Shown here: positions 54,501 through 62,435 of the stretch, piece after piece
Layout: each line of letters opens with the position of its first letter
How positions within the stretch are numbered: position 1 is the stretch's first letter
DNA from: Methanobacterium bryantii
GTDB taxonomy: Archaea; Methanobacteriota; Methanobacteria; Methanobacteriales; Methanobacteriaceae
DNA: 64,000 bases
Assembly: GCF_002287175.1 (NCBI RefSeq)
Contig: NZ_LMVM01000039.1
Coordinates: forward strand, 62,001 to 126,000
Direction of reading: 5' to 3'
The notes under the pieces: generated by a model
Database searches by the model: none
What the model was told of the DNA's origin: nothing
Seen by the model: only the letters and a program-made list of their open reading frames with translations
Translations under genes and position numbers: made by a program

Positions 54501-55478
54501 GTCGTATCTGCTACTATCGGGCACGACGGGACTATCTATGTTGGAAGCAGCACAGGCATTTATGCGTTGACCCCCAACGGGTCGCTGAAATGGAATTATG
54601 CCGCTGGAAGTATCTGTGCTTCCCCAGTAATCAGTTCAGACGGCACATTATACGTTGGAACCATTAATGGAACATTATACGCGTTTAAAAATATTGGAGC
54701 CAATTTCACAACAAAAACTAGCAGTAAAACAGTCAAATTCACCGATAAATCCACAGGCAGTCCAAAATCATGGTTGTGGAACTTTGGAGATGGAAAAACT
54801 TCCACAGAACAGAACCCAACACATACATATGCCAAAGATGGTGATTATACAGTTACTTTAACTGTAACCAGTAGCAATGGTACTGATAAATGCACTCAAA
54901 CATGCACAATAGACAACAAAGCACCGACAGCAAGCGCTAATTACAAAAGCAGGACATACAACAAAAACTTAAACATCACATTAAAAATAAGCGAAACAGG
55001 AACCATATACTACACACTAAACGGGGCCACACCGACCACAAGCAGTAAAAAATACACCGGAGCTTTCACTGTCACATCCACCCACACACTAAAATTCCTG
55101 GCAGTGGATAAAGCAGGGAATAAATCTCCAGTTTACACAGTAAAATATGTAATCGACAAAACTGCACCCAAAGTAAGTGCAGTTAGCCCAAAAAGCAGAG
55201 CAACCGGTGTTTCCAGAACAAAAACTGTTTCAATCAGGCTCAGCGAAAACGTCTTAAAAAGTGTGAACTGGTCCAAAGTCTACATTAAAAACATTAAAAC
55301 AGGTAAAAAATGCAAAGCAACCATATGGATCAGCGGAAACCACATCTACATCAAAACCAGCAAAAAAGCATCGTACACATGGTACAGAGTATACATACCA
55401 GCATACTCCATAAAAGACAAAGCAGGAAACTACCTGACCAAAGGATACAGTTGGATATTCAAAACAGGAAAATACTAA
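51501..55478 (+). CDS. Giant secreted multi-domain surface protein
   Basis: A 1325-residue protein from ATG after GGAGGT. Signal peptide (1-28); PKD (about 30-112, WYWNFGDGKNSTEQNP); a jelly-roll-like region (about 115-245); second PKD (about 250-325); beta-helix repeats (about 330-480); an Ig-like region and CHB_HEX_C repeat (to about 690); a beta-propeller of at least seven repeats, GTDGTIYIGG...LKWTY (about 690-1060); third PKD; CHB_HEX_C; Big_5 at the end. It combines modules of all its neighbours, which suggests growth by recombination. Probable adhesin or wall-binding protein. Confidence 0.75.
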   Translation: MLKNKKTFILAMVFLFICITAAGGVSAADAPSASFTSNATGGSADLSVQFNDTSAGSPTSWYWNFGDGKNSTEQNPVHNYTAAGKYTVSLKAGNEYGSDTTSNYIHVYDSADAANRFNNSGFETGDLSGWKYGNTTEVSSSKSHSGNYSVNFRNTGNASTNYIQQNVDLTIVDNISFWCCGDLSRQLNVYIDGVLVKSVSTSNKWTEYTISTSSYTGIHNITLNCTGGTTTYLDDFSVSFSKNLANFTSTTTYNSKKPLTIQFKDTSTGLVTSWLWDFGDGTTSTQKNPLHSYTRAGIYTVKLTVTGPYCSSTQTIDDMVNVVQPTNARTGKTYDSIQAAIDDAENGDTINIGSTSYLETYTENVKVTKRVNIVSNGNVIITALDVNNPVFSMLSGGNNSLIKGFTITGAAGSSGIYIAPSVNAAITGNVITGNKIGIDVEDGTATVTFNSIYNNTLYGLKFTGNGLNAENNWWGTNSPTYVNGTTAPGKTDIYEAQSGSHAVYDPWIVLKASASDDLLKKGDKSTITVDMTHNSNGQDTSGQGTIPDLPVDFNYTLGTLSTTSTTVSKGKASTVITGGSTSGTDDASVTVTGCTVYIPITVDTVAPTANATSGGTFPTSKTVTITTSDPTATIYYTADGTDPRTSSTKIKYTKTLTISKTTTLRYAAVDPAGNWSPLYLQNYVIGTGGLANSSYPTYGINNSHTGQSSYTGPQTNATKWTYKGITVYGSAAVGTDGTIYIGGYNGKVYAFNSNGALKWTYTTASYILGSPTLGTDGTIYISCWMNSTLYAINPDGTLKWKYKTGKYNFGSSPAIGADGTIYTVDTSSTVGTVYALSSKGTLKWTYSTAGSIYGSSTAIGSDGTIYIADYNGTLYAINPDGTLHWTYKMISIPYENARVVDSSEAAYYVTPSIGADGTIYIESQNTIYYNYHFPSVYTLFAINPDGTLKWTYNTEEKLYGAPAISSDGTIYIIGTSKLYAISSSGELLWTYSIGEVATNEVVSATIGHDGTIYVGSSTGIYALTPNGSLKWNYAAGSICASPVISSDGTLYVGTINGTLYAFKNIGANFTTKTSSKTVKFTDKSTGSPKSWLWNFGDGKTSTEQNPTHTYAKDGDYTVTLTVTSSNGTDKCTQTCTIDNKAPTASANYKSRTYNKNLNITLKISETGTIYYTLNGATPTTSSKKYTGAFTVTSTHTLKFLAVDKAGNKSPVYTVKYVIDKTAPKVSAVSPKSRATGVSRTKTVSIRLSENVLKSVNWSKVYIKNIKTGKKCKATIWISGNHIYIKTSKKASYTWYRVYIPAYSIKDKAGNYLTKGYSWIFKTGKY
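55097..55478 (+). repeat. Long direct repeat, copy 2 (3' end of surface gene)
   Basis: Near-identical partner of 50564-50945, offset 4533 bases. Confidence 0.8.
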
Positions 55479-56052
55479 CCTGTTTTCTTTACTTTTTTTA
55501 TTTTTTAACCGCCAAAAATCATGTTTTTACATGGATATCTAACCACATAAGCCCAATTTGCACTGATTTTAATATCCTAATTTCCAACGATATGTTTATA
55601 AACACACATCAATTAAACAGTGACGAAATATTTCACAAAATATTAAACCAATTACGAAAAGCACATACAAAAACAGGTTAATAGCAACTCAATTTTATAT
55701 TATAATATATTAAAAGATTTATATAATGTATTAAAACTTTATAAACAATTATAAACCATATAATGAACTTATTAAGTCATTATAGATTTTAAAAGAAGGC
55801 CTAGTATCCAAAATATAATTTTAAATCTATATTTTGATCTAATAGTACGTATTAACATACTGAATATGTTTTTTATAACTTATTTTAATTACCATATAAT
55901 TAAACTTTATTATTAACTCATAAAAGTGTTTTAACTTAATTAAAACATTAGTTCAATCGATATGTTTATATCGATCATTCGAATACTCCTATTATTATAG
56001 ATCTATTATTTTTTATTTTGATCTGATAAACAAAACGCAAGGAGGTGAAAAA
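55479..56052. other. Intergenic region, duplicated
   Basis: 574 AT-rich bases with no gene, similar to 50946-51500. A CGATATGT, TTATAAAC, ACACATCA element lies near 55589 besides the main dyad at 55958. Confidence 0.6.
55958..55981 (+). promoter_or_regulatory. Dyad/TATA element before the beta-helix protein at 56053
   Basis: CGATATGT, TTATATCG, ATCATTCG; exact copy of 48372-48395 and 51407-51430. Confidence 0.7.
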
Positions 56053-57975
56053 ACGAACGCTAAAAACAGGATAATGATATTTTCTGTATTCATCATAGGC
56101 ATGTCCCTATTTGCCACGACCATAGAACCGGCATCAGCTGCTACAATTAATGTAACGTCTACTATGAATAATTCAGAGATCCAATCAGCATTAGATAACG
56201 CTGCATCTGGAGATACAGTTAACTTCCTTGGAAAGCTCTATGAAAACATACAGCTGACCATCAACAAGACTTTGAACATAGTAACCAGCGCAAGGACAAT
56301 ATTATCTGGATCCAACCTCAAATCTGCAGTATTTTCAATTAATGGACCCCAATCTTCAGGAACTAAAATAAGCGGATTTACAATTAACGCATCAGGCACA
56401 GGAATACTCGTAAACAACACCAGCAATATAATCATCTCTAGGTGTAACATAAGCGCTGCCAACGGGCCTGCAGTCAATGTAAACAGCAGTTCTAATACCC
56501 GAATTGAAAACAGCACCCTGACCAACTCAACCACAGGAATTACCGTTTCAAACAGTAAAAACACCAAAATCACAGGAAGTACCGTCAAAAATAACAAAGG
56601 AAATGGTATCGACGTGGAAAATTCCGTAAATACCACCATAAACAAGGATAAAATCACCGGCAACGCAGAAAGAGGAATTAAAATCTATAATTCCATTAAC
56701 ACCACCGTTAACGGCTCCATCATAAAAAGTAATGGAAATAACAGCACTATAAATCTGCACTCCACAGGAGGAGGTATTTATGTTCAAAGCTCAAAGAACG
56801 TTAAAATCACCCACAGCAGCATTACCCACAACAGCCATGGAATAATTGGAGTAGATTCTTCTAATCTCACAATAAATAACAATACAATAGACGATAACCG
56901 CGGGGATGGAATAATACTCCGTGGATATGCAATTAACATAACCATAGACACTAACGAGATAAAAAGAAATTCCAATGGGCTTGAACTGGATTACTCCAAT
57001 GGCACAAACATAAACATCAAACACAACACCATAACTGAAAGCATACTTTATTCAAACAGTTCTACTGAAGAGACCGGGAGTGGAATTAATTATGGAACTG
57101 ACTATATAAATGGTGTAAGCGAGACCATAGAACATAATGTAATCATGAATAACCAAAAGAGAAATATAAATGGGCATGATACGAGTGCTACCCTTCTTCC
57201 AGTGGGTATAAACTGGTATGGAGTAACATGGTCTGGAAATGAACCTGGTTATTCTGTGGGTCAGGATCTGTTCTGTTGTAAAGTCCTTGGTACTCCAATC
57301 AATTTGGTATTGTATAACTCTGGAGGAAACACATATACTGCATATCTCATGGATGTTTACGGCAATTATATAACCGATTTGCCGGATATAAGTGTAACCT
57401 TTAGTACCGCGGGAGGATTTTCAAAAACATTGACACTGCACAATGGACATGTTAGTGTTCAGATCGGCATCACCCAGCTGGGAAATGGTATGGTACTAGT
57501 TACCAGCGGCGATGAAACCGCTTATGTATCATTTGATGCTGAAGTAACTAATCCAAACTCTGGAAATGGAAACGGTAATGGTAATGGTAATGGAAACAAC
57601 AACGGTAATGGGAACAACAATGGAAACGGTAACGGCGGCTCTGGAAATGGAAACGGAGCAGGTACAAACGGTGCCGGTGGAAACTCAGGCGGTTCCAGCG
57701 GTGGCGCATCATCAGGGTCTGCTGCAAGCGTGGGGCTTGCAACAGCTGCAGCAGATGCAGGAAGCTCTGGAGGTTCCAGCCAAGGCGGATCCAACGGGCA
57801 GCAGTCCTCCCAGTCCAAAGATAATTCTAAAACTGCCCAGGAGTTATTCATCGACAAAACAGTTAAAAGTCCAGAGTTCTGGGGTATAATCGGGATCATA
57901 GTTCTGCTCGTCCTGATATTCGGAGCTTACTACAGAAAAGACTTAATGGCCATGATCCAAAAATCAAAAAAATAA
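56053..57975 (+). CDS. Beta-helix surface protein with C-terminal membrane anchor (apparent ACG start)
   Basis: 640 residues from the ACG at 56053, five bases after GGAGGTG. No usual start codon is in frame nearby upstream; the ATG at 56074 would drop the basic (M)NAKNR start of the signal peptide. Then EPASAAT, beta-helix repeats (about 45-350, NNT/NSI ladders), an Ig-like domain (about 410-490), a Gly/Asn/Ser-rich linker (about 500-595) and a membrane helix ending MIQKSKK. The next gene is a paralogue with the same plan and the same ACG. Confidence 0.75.
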   Translation, partial: TNAKNRIMIFSVFIIGMSLFATTIEPASAATINVTSTMNNSEIQSALDNAASGDTVNFLGKLYENIQLTINKTLNIVTSARTILSGSNLKSAVFSINGPQSSGTKISGFTINASGTGILVNNTSNIIISRCNISAANGPAVNVNSSSNTRIENSTLTNSTTGITVSNSKNTKITGSTVKNNKGNGIDVENSVNTTINKDKITGNAERGIKIYNSINTTVNGSIIKSNGNNSTINLHSTGGGIYVQSSKNVKITHSSITHNSHGIIGVDSSNLTINNNTIDDNRGDGIILRGYAINITIDTNEIKRNSNGLELDYSNGTNINIKHNTITESILYSNSSTEETGSGINYGTDYINGVSETIEHNVIMNNQKRNINGHDTSATLLPVGINWYGVTWSGNEPGYSVGQDLFCCKVLGTPINLVLYNSGGNTYTAYLMDVYGNYITDLPDISVTFSTAGGFSKTLTLHNGHVSVQIGITQLGNGMVLVTSGDETAYVSFDAEVTNPNSGNGNGNGNGNGNNNGNGNNNGNGNGGSGNGNGAGTNGAGGNSGGSSGGASSGSAASVGLATAAADAGSSGGSSQGGSNGQQSSQSKDNSKTAQELFIDKTVKSPEFWGIIGIIVLLVLIFGAYYRKDLMAMIQKSKK

Positions 57976-58018
57976 AACCCTTCTTTTTTTCTTTTTACTC
58001 GAAAATTTTCAGTGCTCA

Positions 58019-58094
58019 CAAAACTGAAAGTTTTGGGCTGTAAAAAATCTGTGATCTTCAATTTTCACATGCCGCAAAAACATTAGGTTTTTGC
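58019..58094. repeat. Inverted repeats after the beta-helix gene
   Basis: CAAAACT, gaa, AGTTTTG (58019-58035) and GCAAAAAC, attag, GTTTTTGC (58074-58094). Fourth cluster of this repeat type. The gap 57976-58343 has no gene. Confidence 0.6.
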
Positions 58095-58262
58095 AGGTTT
58101 TAAACTAAAATCAGATGTATAGAACTCTGTAAAGCCACGTTTAAATGATTATCACATAATATAAACCCAAGTTTACAACGTGATGGTCAAATTATCTACT
58201 TATATTAATAATTTCATATCATACTACTCTAATTCAACTTTTTGTGCGTATAGAACCCAAAT

Positions 58263-58286
58263 CTATACGTATTTATATACGTATCG
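58263..58286 (+). promoter_or_regulatory. Dyad/TATA element before the beta-helix protein at 58344
   Basis: CTATACGT, ATTTATAT, ACGTATCG, about 58 bases before the gene. Confidence 0.65.
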
Positions 58287-58343
58287 ATCTACTGTTATTG
58301 TGTTAATTATATCCTTCTTAAAAATTAGAAGGGGGTGAAAAAG

Positions 58344-60167
58344 ACGAACACTAAAAACATGATAATTGTATTATCTTTATTATTTATGAGCATATCCATA
58401 CCTGCTGCCGCTTTAGAGCCTGTATCTGCAGCAAGTACCAATATAAATTCCACCATGACCAATTCAGAGATTCAAAATGTACTGGACAACGCTGCATCTG
58501 GAGATACCATCAATTTCCTAGGACAGCTTTATACAAATATACAGCTGGCCATCAACAAGACGCTGAACATAGTAACCCATGTTGGAACAGTGCTGTCTGG
58601 GCCCAGCTCATCAGGATCTGCAGTGTTTTTAATTAATGGATCTAAAGCTTCAGGAACTCAAATAAGCGGTTTTAATATTACAGGTTCAGGTTCAGGAATA
58701 CTTGTAAACAGCACGAGTAACGTGAACATTTCTAAATGTAATATAAGTGCTTCTGATGGTTCTGCAGTCATCATAAACAAAAGCAGCGGCACCAACATTA
58801 AAAATAGCAATATAACAAACTCCATAACAGGAATTAGCATTTCAAACAGTGAAAAAACCAAAATCACTGGAATCACAGTCAAAAACAATAAAAAAGATGG
58901 TGTAGACGTGAAAAATTCTGCAAGTACCACTATAAATCATACTAAAATTACAGGTAACGCTGAAAGAGGGGTCAAAATTTCCAATTCCGACAGCACGGTG
59001 GTCAATGGGTCTACCCTAACTGGTAATGGAAATAAGGCAGGTGAATCTTCTGATGAAGGTGCTGTGTATGTGAAAAACTCGAGAAGCGTTAAAATCACTT
59101 ATAACACTATCAATGATAACAGCCAGGGAGTAACTGTGACTGATTCAGACAATGTTGCCATAACTAACAACACAATAAATAACAATTATGGTGAAGGGAT
59201 ACTTCTTAACGGGACTTTACTCGAAAATATCTCAGTAAAAGGTAACGATATCGAAAAAAATGGTAATGGAATAGTATTAAATTATCATATGGGCATAAAT
59301 ATCCATATCAACGGAAATATCGTGACAGCCAGTGCGTATAACTCACTGCAGGATGGTGAAGATTCAGGAATTGGAATTAGATTTGGCTCAGGTTATGCCA
59401 GCAATTCTGGAACAGAAGTCATAGAACACAATGCTATTTTTGACAACAATGTCATGGATATGAGGGGAAGAGATGCCCAAGTCCTTCCCAATGTAGGATC
59501 TAACTGGTATGGATATAGTCCCCTTCTCTGTGGATGTGTCAAGTATGCCCAGGCCATGTATCTACAGGGGATACAAATTGGAACAAATACATATGCAGGA
59601 GGATTTTATGACGGCGTTACAGGCCAGCTGGCAGCTGATTTCCCTTCTCTACTGGTAAAACTTAGTGGAAATGGATTTTCACTATCTGCTATGTCCCAGA
59701 ATGGACAGGCCATATTCCACCTGGATCCCAATTTAGGTTCAGGTAGGTTAACCCTAACCGCTACCAGGGTGAATGCGTATGGAAATTGGATTAAAGACAA
59801 CCCACAACATTCAACCAATGGAACAGATCCTAACAGCAACCCCGGAAAAGGTAATGGAAATAGTTCGGGTACAGGTAACGGTGGTGCTAATGGAGGTAAT
59901 GGTGATGATTCCAGCAGCGGCGCGACATCAGGTCCCTCTTCAAGTGTAGGGCAAGCAAATACAGCTTCAGCCGCAGCTGGGAGTGCAGGAAGTAGTGGCC
60001 AGTCCGGATCTGCCACTAAGAAAACCGCACAAGAGCTATTCATTGATAATACAGTTAAAAATCCAACTGTTTGGAGCATAATTGGAATTATCGTGCTTCT
60101 AGTACTGATATTTGGAGTTTACTACAGGAATGAATTGATGAGTATGATCAAAAAATCAAAAAAATAA
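58344..60167 (+). CDS. Beta-helix surface protein, paralogue (apparent ACG start)
   Basis: 607 residues from the ACG at 58344, six bases after GGGGGTG. A GTG at 58335 is in frame but is part of the binding site. The N-terminus (M)NTKNMIIVLSLLF...EPVSAA matches the previous gene from its ACG. Beta-helix (about 45-340), Ig-like domain, Gly/Ser linker and a C-terminal helix ending MIKKSKK. Shares the block KTAQELFIDxTVK before the anchor. Confidence 0.75.
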   Translation, partial: TNTKNMIIVLSLLFMSISIPAAALEPVSAASTNINSTMTNSEIQNVLDNAASGDTINFLGQLYTNIQLAINKTLNIVTHVGTVLSGPSSSGSAVFLINGSKASGTQISGFNITGSGSGILVNSTSNVNISKCNISASDGSAVIINKSSGTNIKNSNITNSITGISISNSEKTKITGITVKNNKKDGVDVKNSASTTINHTKITGNAERGVKISNSDSTVVNGSTLTGNGNKAGESSDEGAVYVKNSRSVKITYNTINDNSQGVTVTDSDNVAITNNTINNNYGEGILLNGTLLENISVKGNDIEKNGNGIVLNYHMGINIHINGNIVTASAYNSLQDGEDSGIGIRFGSGYASNSGTEVIEHNAIFDNNVMDMRGRDAQVLPNVGSNWYGYSPLLCGCVKYAQAMYLQGIQIGTNTYAGGFYDGVTGQLAADFPSLLVKLSGNGFSLSAMSQNGQAIFHLDPNLGSGRLTLTATRVNAYGNWIKDNPQHSTNGTDPNSNPGKGNGNSSGTGNGGANGGNGDDSSSGATSGPSSSVGQANTASAAAGSAGSSGQSGSATKKTAQELFIDNTVKNPTVWSIIGIIVLLVLIFGVYYRNELMSMIKKSKK

Positions 60168-60580
60168 TTCACTCCCCACTCTATTTTTTAGCGCCAGTTA
60201 CTACATGTTACACATTGATTCAAGTTTCAATTTTTTAAGCTGGATGAAATAACCTATTTTATAAAACCACACATAACGCTTATTTTAACTTAAATTTTAT
60301 ATTTTACATTTAATAATTAATAAAACATATAATAACGCTTTAAATAAATGTATATATTTTTTAATTTGCATTATACACATATAACAGCATAATAATCTTT
60401 TAACTTTAAAAATATATCATATAAAATTAATTTTTGTTGTTACAGTCCACCATAACATTCCGAAAGATATATATATTCATTTAATACTTAAATCGAATCA
60501 TAATTATATGCATTTCGTTTGAAGTTAAAAAATCAGTAGAATGTATTTAATTATAATTAATAAACAAAGGAGGAATTTAA
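60168..60580. other. Intergenic region
   Basis: 413 AT-rich bases, no gene; contains the promoter element at 60494. Confidence 0.6.
60494..60517 (+). promoter_or_regulatory. Dyad/TATA-like element before the protein at 60581
   Basis: CGAATCAT, AATTATAT, GCATTTCG. Second half good, first half weak; 64 bases before the gene. Confidence 0.45.
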
Positions 60581-62338
60581 ATAAAGGGGATAAAAAAAGA
60601 ATTATTATTATCCATAATGGTTCTAGCCGTCATTTCAGCAGGATCCGTAATGGCTGACCCAGTATCTGCAGCCACCATTCCAGTAACTGCAGGCTCAACA
60701 AATGCCCAGATACAGACCCTAATTGATGACGCCCACAGCGGAGACACAATAAGCTTCGCACCTGGAACCTACAATAATATAAACCTTACAATCAACAAAA
60801 CACTTAATTTAATTGGTAATGGTGCTGTTCTTAACAGTATCAATACAGTTAACTCAGTTATTTTTACAATAACTGCTAGCGGAGATGTAGAGGGTTCAGG
60901 CACAACAATTCAAGGGTTTGAACTTAATAATTTAAACAGCAGCCTTAGTTCATCAACAGGATACGGTATCGATTTAGAGAAAGTAACCAATATTATAATT
61001 AGTAATATTACCACTCACAATGGTAAAACTGGTGTTCACTGTAACGCTGCACAAAATGTTCTTATAAAAAATTCTAGCTTTTATTATCAATACAATGATA
61101 ACGACAACAAAGAATGCCAACCTCGCGGTGTAAATGTAATGGGCGGAAACAATATCACAGTTCAAAACAGTACCATCAATGGTGCTAATGATGGAGTTTC
61201 AATAGCTTCTGGAGCTACCAATGTTTATGTGATTAACAACGTCATTTCAAACTGCAGTTATGCTGCTTTCTGGGGCGGAGGAATATCAAACATAACCATT
61301 GCAAACAATTTAATTAACAACTGGACTGTTGAAGGTTTAGCTATTGAAAAAGCTGCTAACTTAACTTCTGTAATAAACAATACATTTGTTAACGGAACAG
61401 GTGATGCAATATATATCCAGAACTCATATGCACACGGACCAATGAGCATAATAAGCGGTATTCAGATCATTGAAAACATGTTCAAAAATATCGTTGGTGC
61501 TGCAATTGGAGTTGATAAATCTGGAATGTTCACTGGTGATGGTAGTGGAAACTCCATAGTTGGTACCAATAACACAGTTGACAATGTCTCAAAAGGATAT
61601 GTGAACCTTTATTCCAATGGTACAAATTTAAACTTCACCATGGATTCATCATATCCAGCTAAAAAGGCAAATCTCTCAGTTTCAAGCGGTGTTTCTTCCA
61701 CAGCCATTAAAACTGGGGACAAAACCATCTACACTGTAACCGTGACAAACAGGGGAAATGGCGATGCAACCAATGTTAAAGTAAGCAACATCTTAAATAC
61801 TGGTTTCTACTCCAGTTATGCAAGCTATTCCTCTTTAGGAAGTTATTCTAACGGTGCATGGAACATAGGTAATTTAGGTGCAGGAGAAACTGCTTCATTA
61901 GTAGTTACTGCAACTGCTTTAAAATCTGGAACAGCTACATCCCAGGCAAAAGTAACTGGAGACAACATAAGCGTATTATCCAATACAATACAGAAAACTA
62001 TTAATAAATACATCAAAATGTCTTATTCCAATTCAATTCTCACCAATTCCAAGGTTAAAACTGGTAAATATGTTTACCTGGGAACCACAGTGAAAAACTC
62101 TGGAAAAGACAAGTCTGGAACTGTTAAAGTTAAAATAACATTACCTAAAGGCATGAAACTGATTGCAGTTAATTATCCAGCAGTTTACAATAAAGCTACT
62201 AAAACATGGACTTTCACTGTACCTGCAGGAAAATACTACACTTTCAAAGTCAAAGCTCAGGTCACATCCAAAGGAACCAAAAAAATAACATTCAACGACA
62301 ACGGTAAAATCCAGTACAAATACGTTACAGGGCACTAA
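60581..62338 (+). CDS. Secreted beta-helix/DUF11 protein (apparent ATA start)
   Basis: 585 residues from the ATA at 60581, seven bases after AAAGGAGG. The codon directly before it is an in-frame TAA, so no earlier start is possible; the first ATG (60617) cuts the signal peptide in half. From ATA: KGIKKELLLSIMVLAVISAG...DPVSAAT. Beta-helix (about 45-360), DUF11 (about 375-470, GDKTIYTVTVTNRGNGDATNVKVSN), then a second DUF11-like domain (about 485-585). No membrane anchor. Confidence 0.75.
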   Translation: MKGIKKELLLSIMVLAVISAGSVMADPVSAATIPVTAGSTNAQIQTLIDDAHSGDTISFAPGTYNNINLTINKTLNLIGNGAVLNSINTVNSVIFTITASGDVEGSGTTIQGFELNNLNSSLSSSTGYGIDLEKVTNIIISNITTHNGKTGVHCNAAQNVLIKNSSFYYQYNDNDNKECQPRGVNVMGGNNITVQNSTINGANDGVSIASGATNVYVINNVISNCSYAAFWGGGISNITIANNLINNWTVEGLAIEKAANLTSVINNTFVNGTGDAIYIQNSYAHGPMSIISGIQIIENMFKNIVGAAIGVDKSGMFTGDGSGNSIVGTNNTVDNVSKGYVNLYSNGTNLNFTMDSSYPAKKANLSVSSGVSSTAIKTGDKTIYTVTVTNRGNGDATNVKVSNILNTGFYSSYASYSSLGSYSNGAWNIGNLGAGETASLVVTATALKSGTATSQAKVTGDNISVLSNTIQKTINKYIKMSYSNSILTNSKVKTGKYVYLGTTVKNSGKDKSGTVKVKITLPKGMKLIAVNYPAVYNKATKTWTFTVPAGKYYTFKVKAQVTSKGTKKITFNDNGKIQYKYVTGH

Positions 62339-62435
62339 CTTTAAAATTAGTTTTCTATTAAAAGAAGACTAATTACATTTTATTTTTTTTAAATTAGCTA
62401 TTTTAAATATTTTATTTATTAAAGGAGGAGTTTAT

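Noticed and set aside
48372..55981. Possible CRISPR array because of regularly repeated 24-bp units
   Set aside because: Units lie about 3-4.5 kb apart in front of genes and no spacers exist; they are promoters.
57522..57899. Frames on both strands over the Gly/Asn linker of the beta-helix protein
   Set aside because: Shadows of a repetitive linker in the real gene; no start or conserved pattern.
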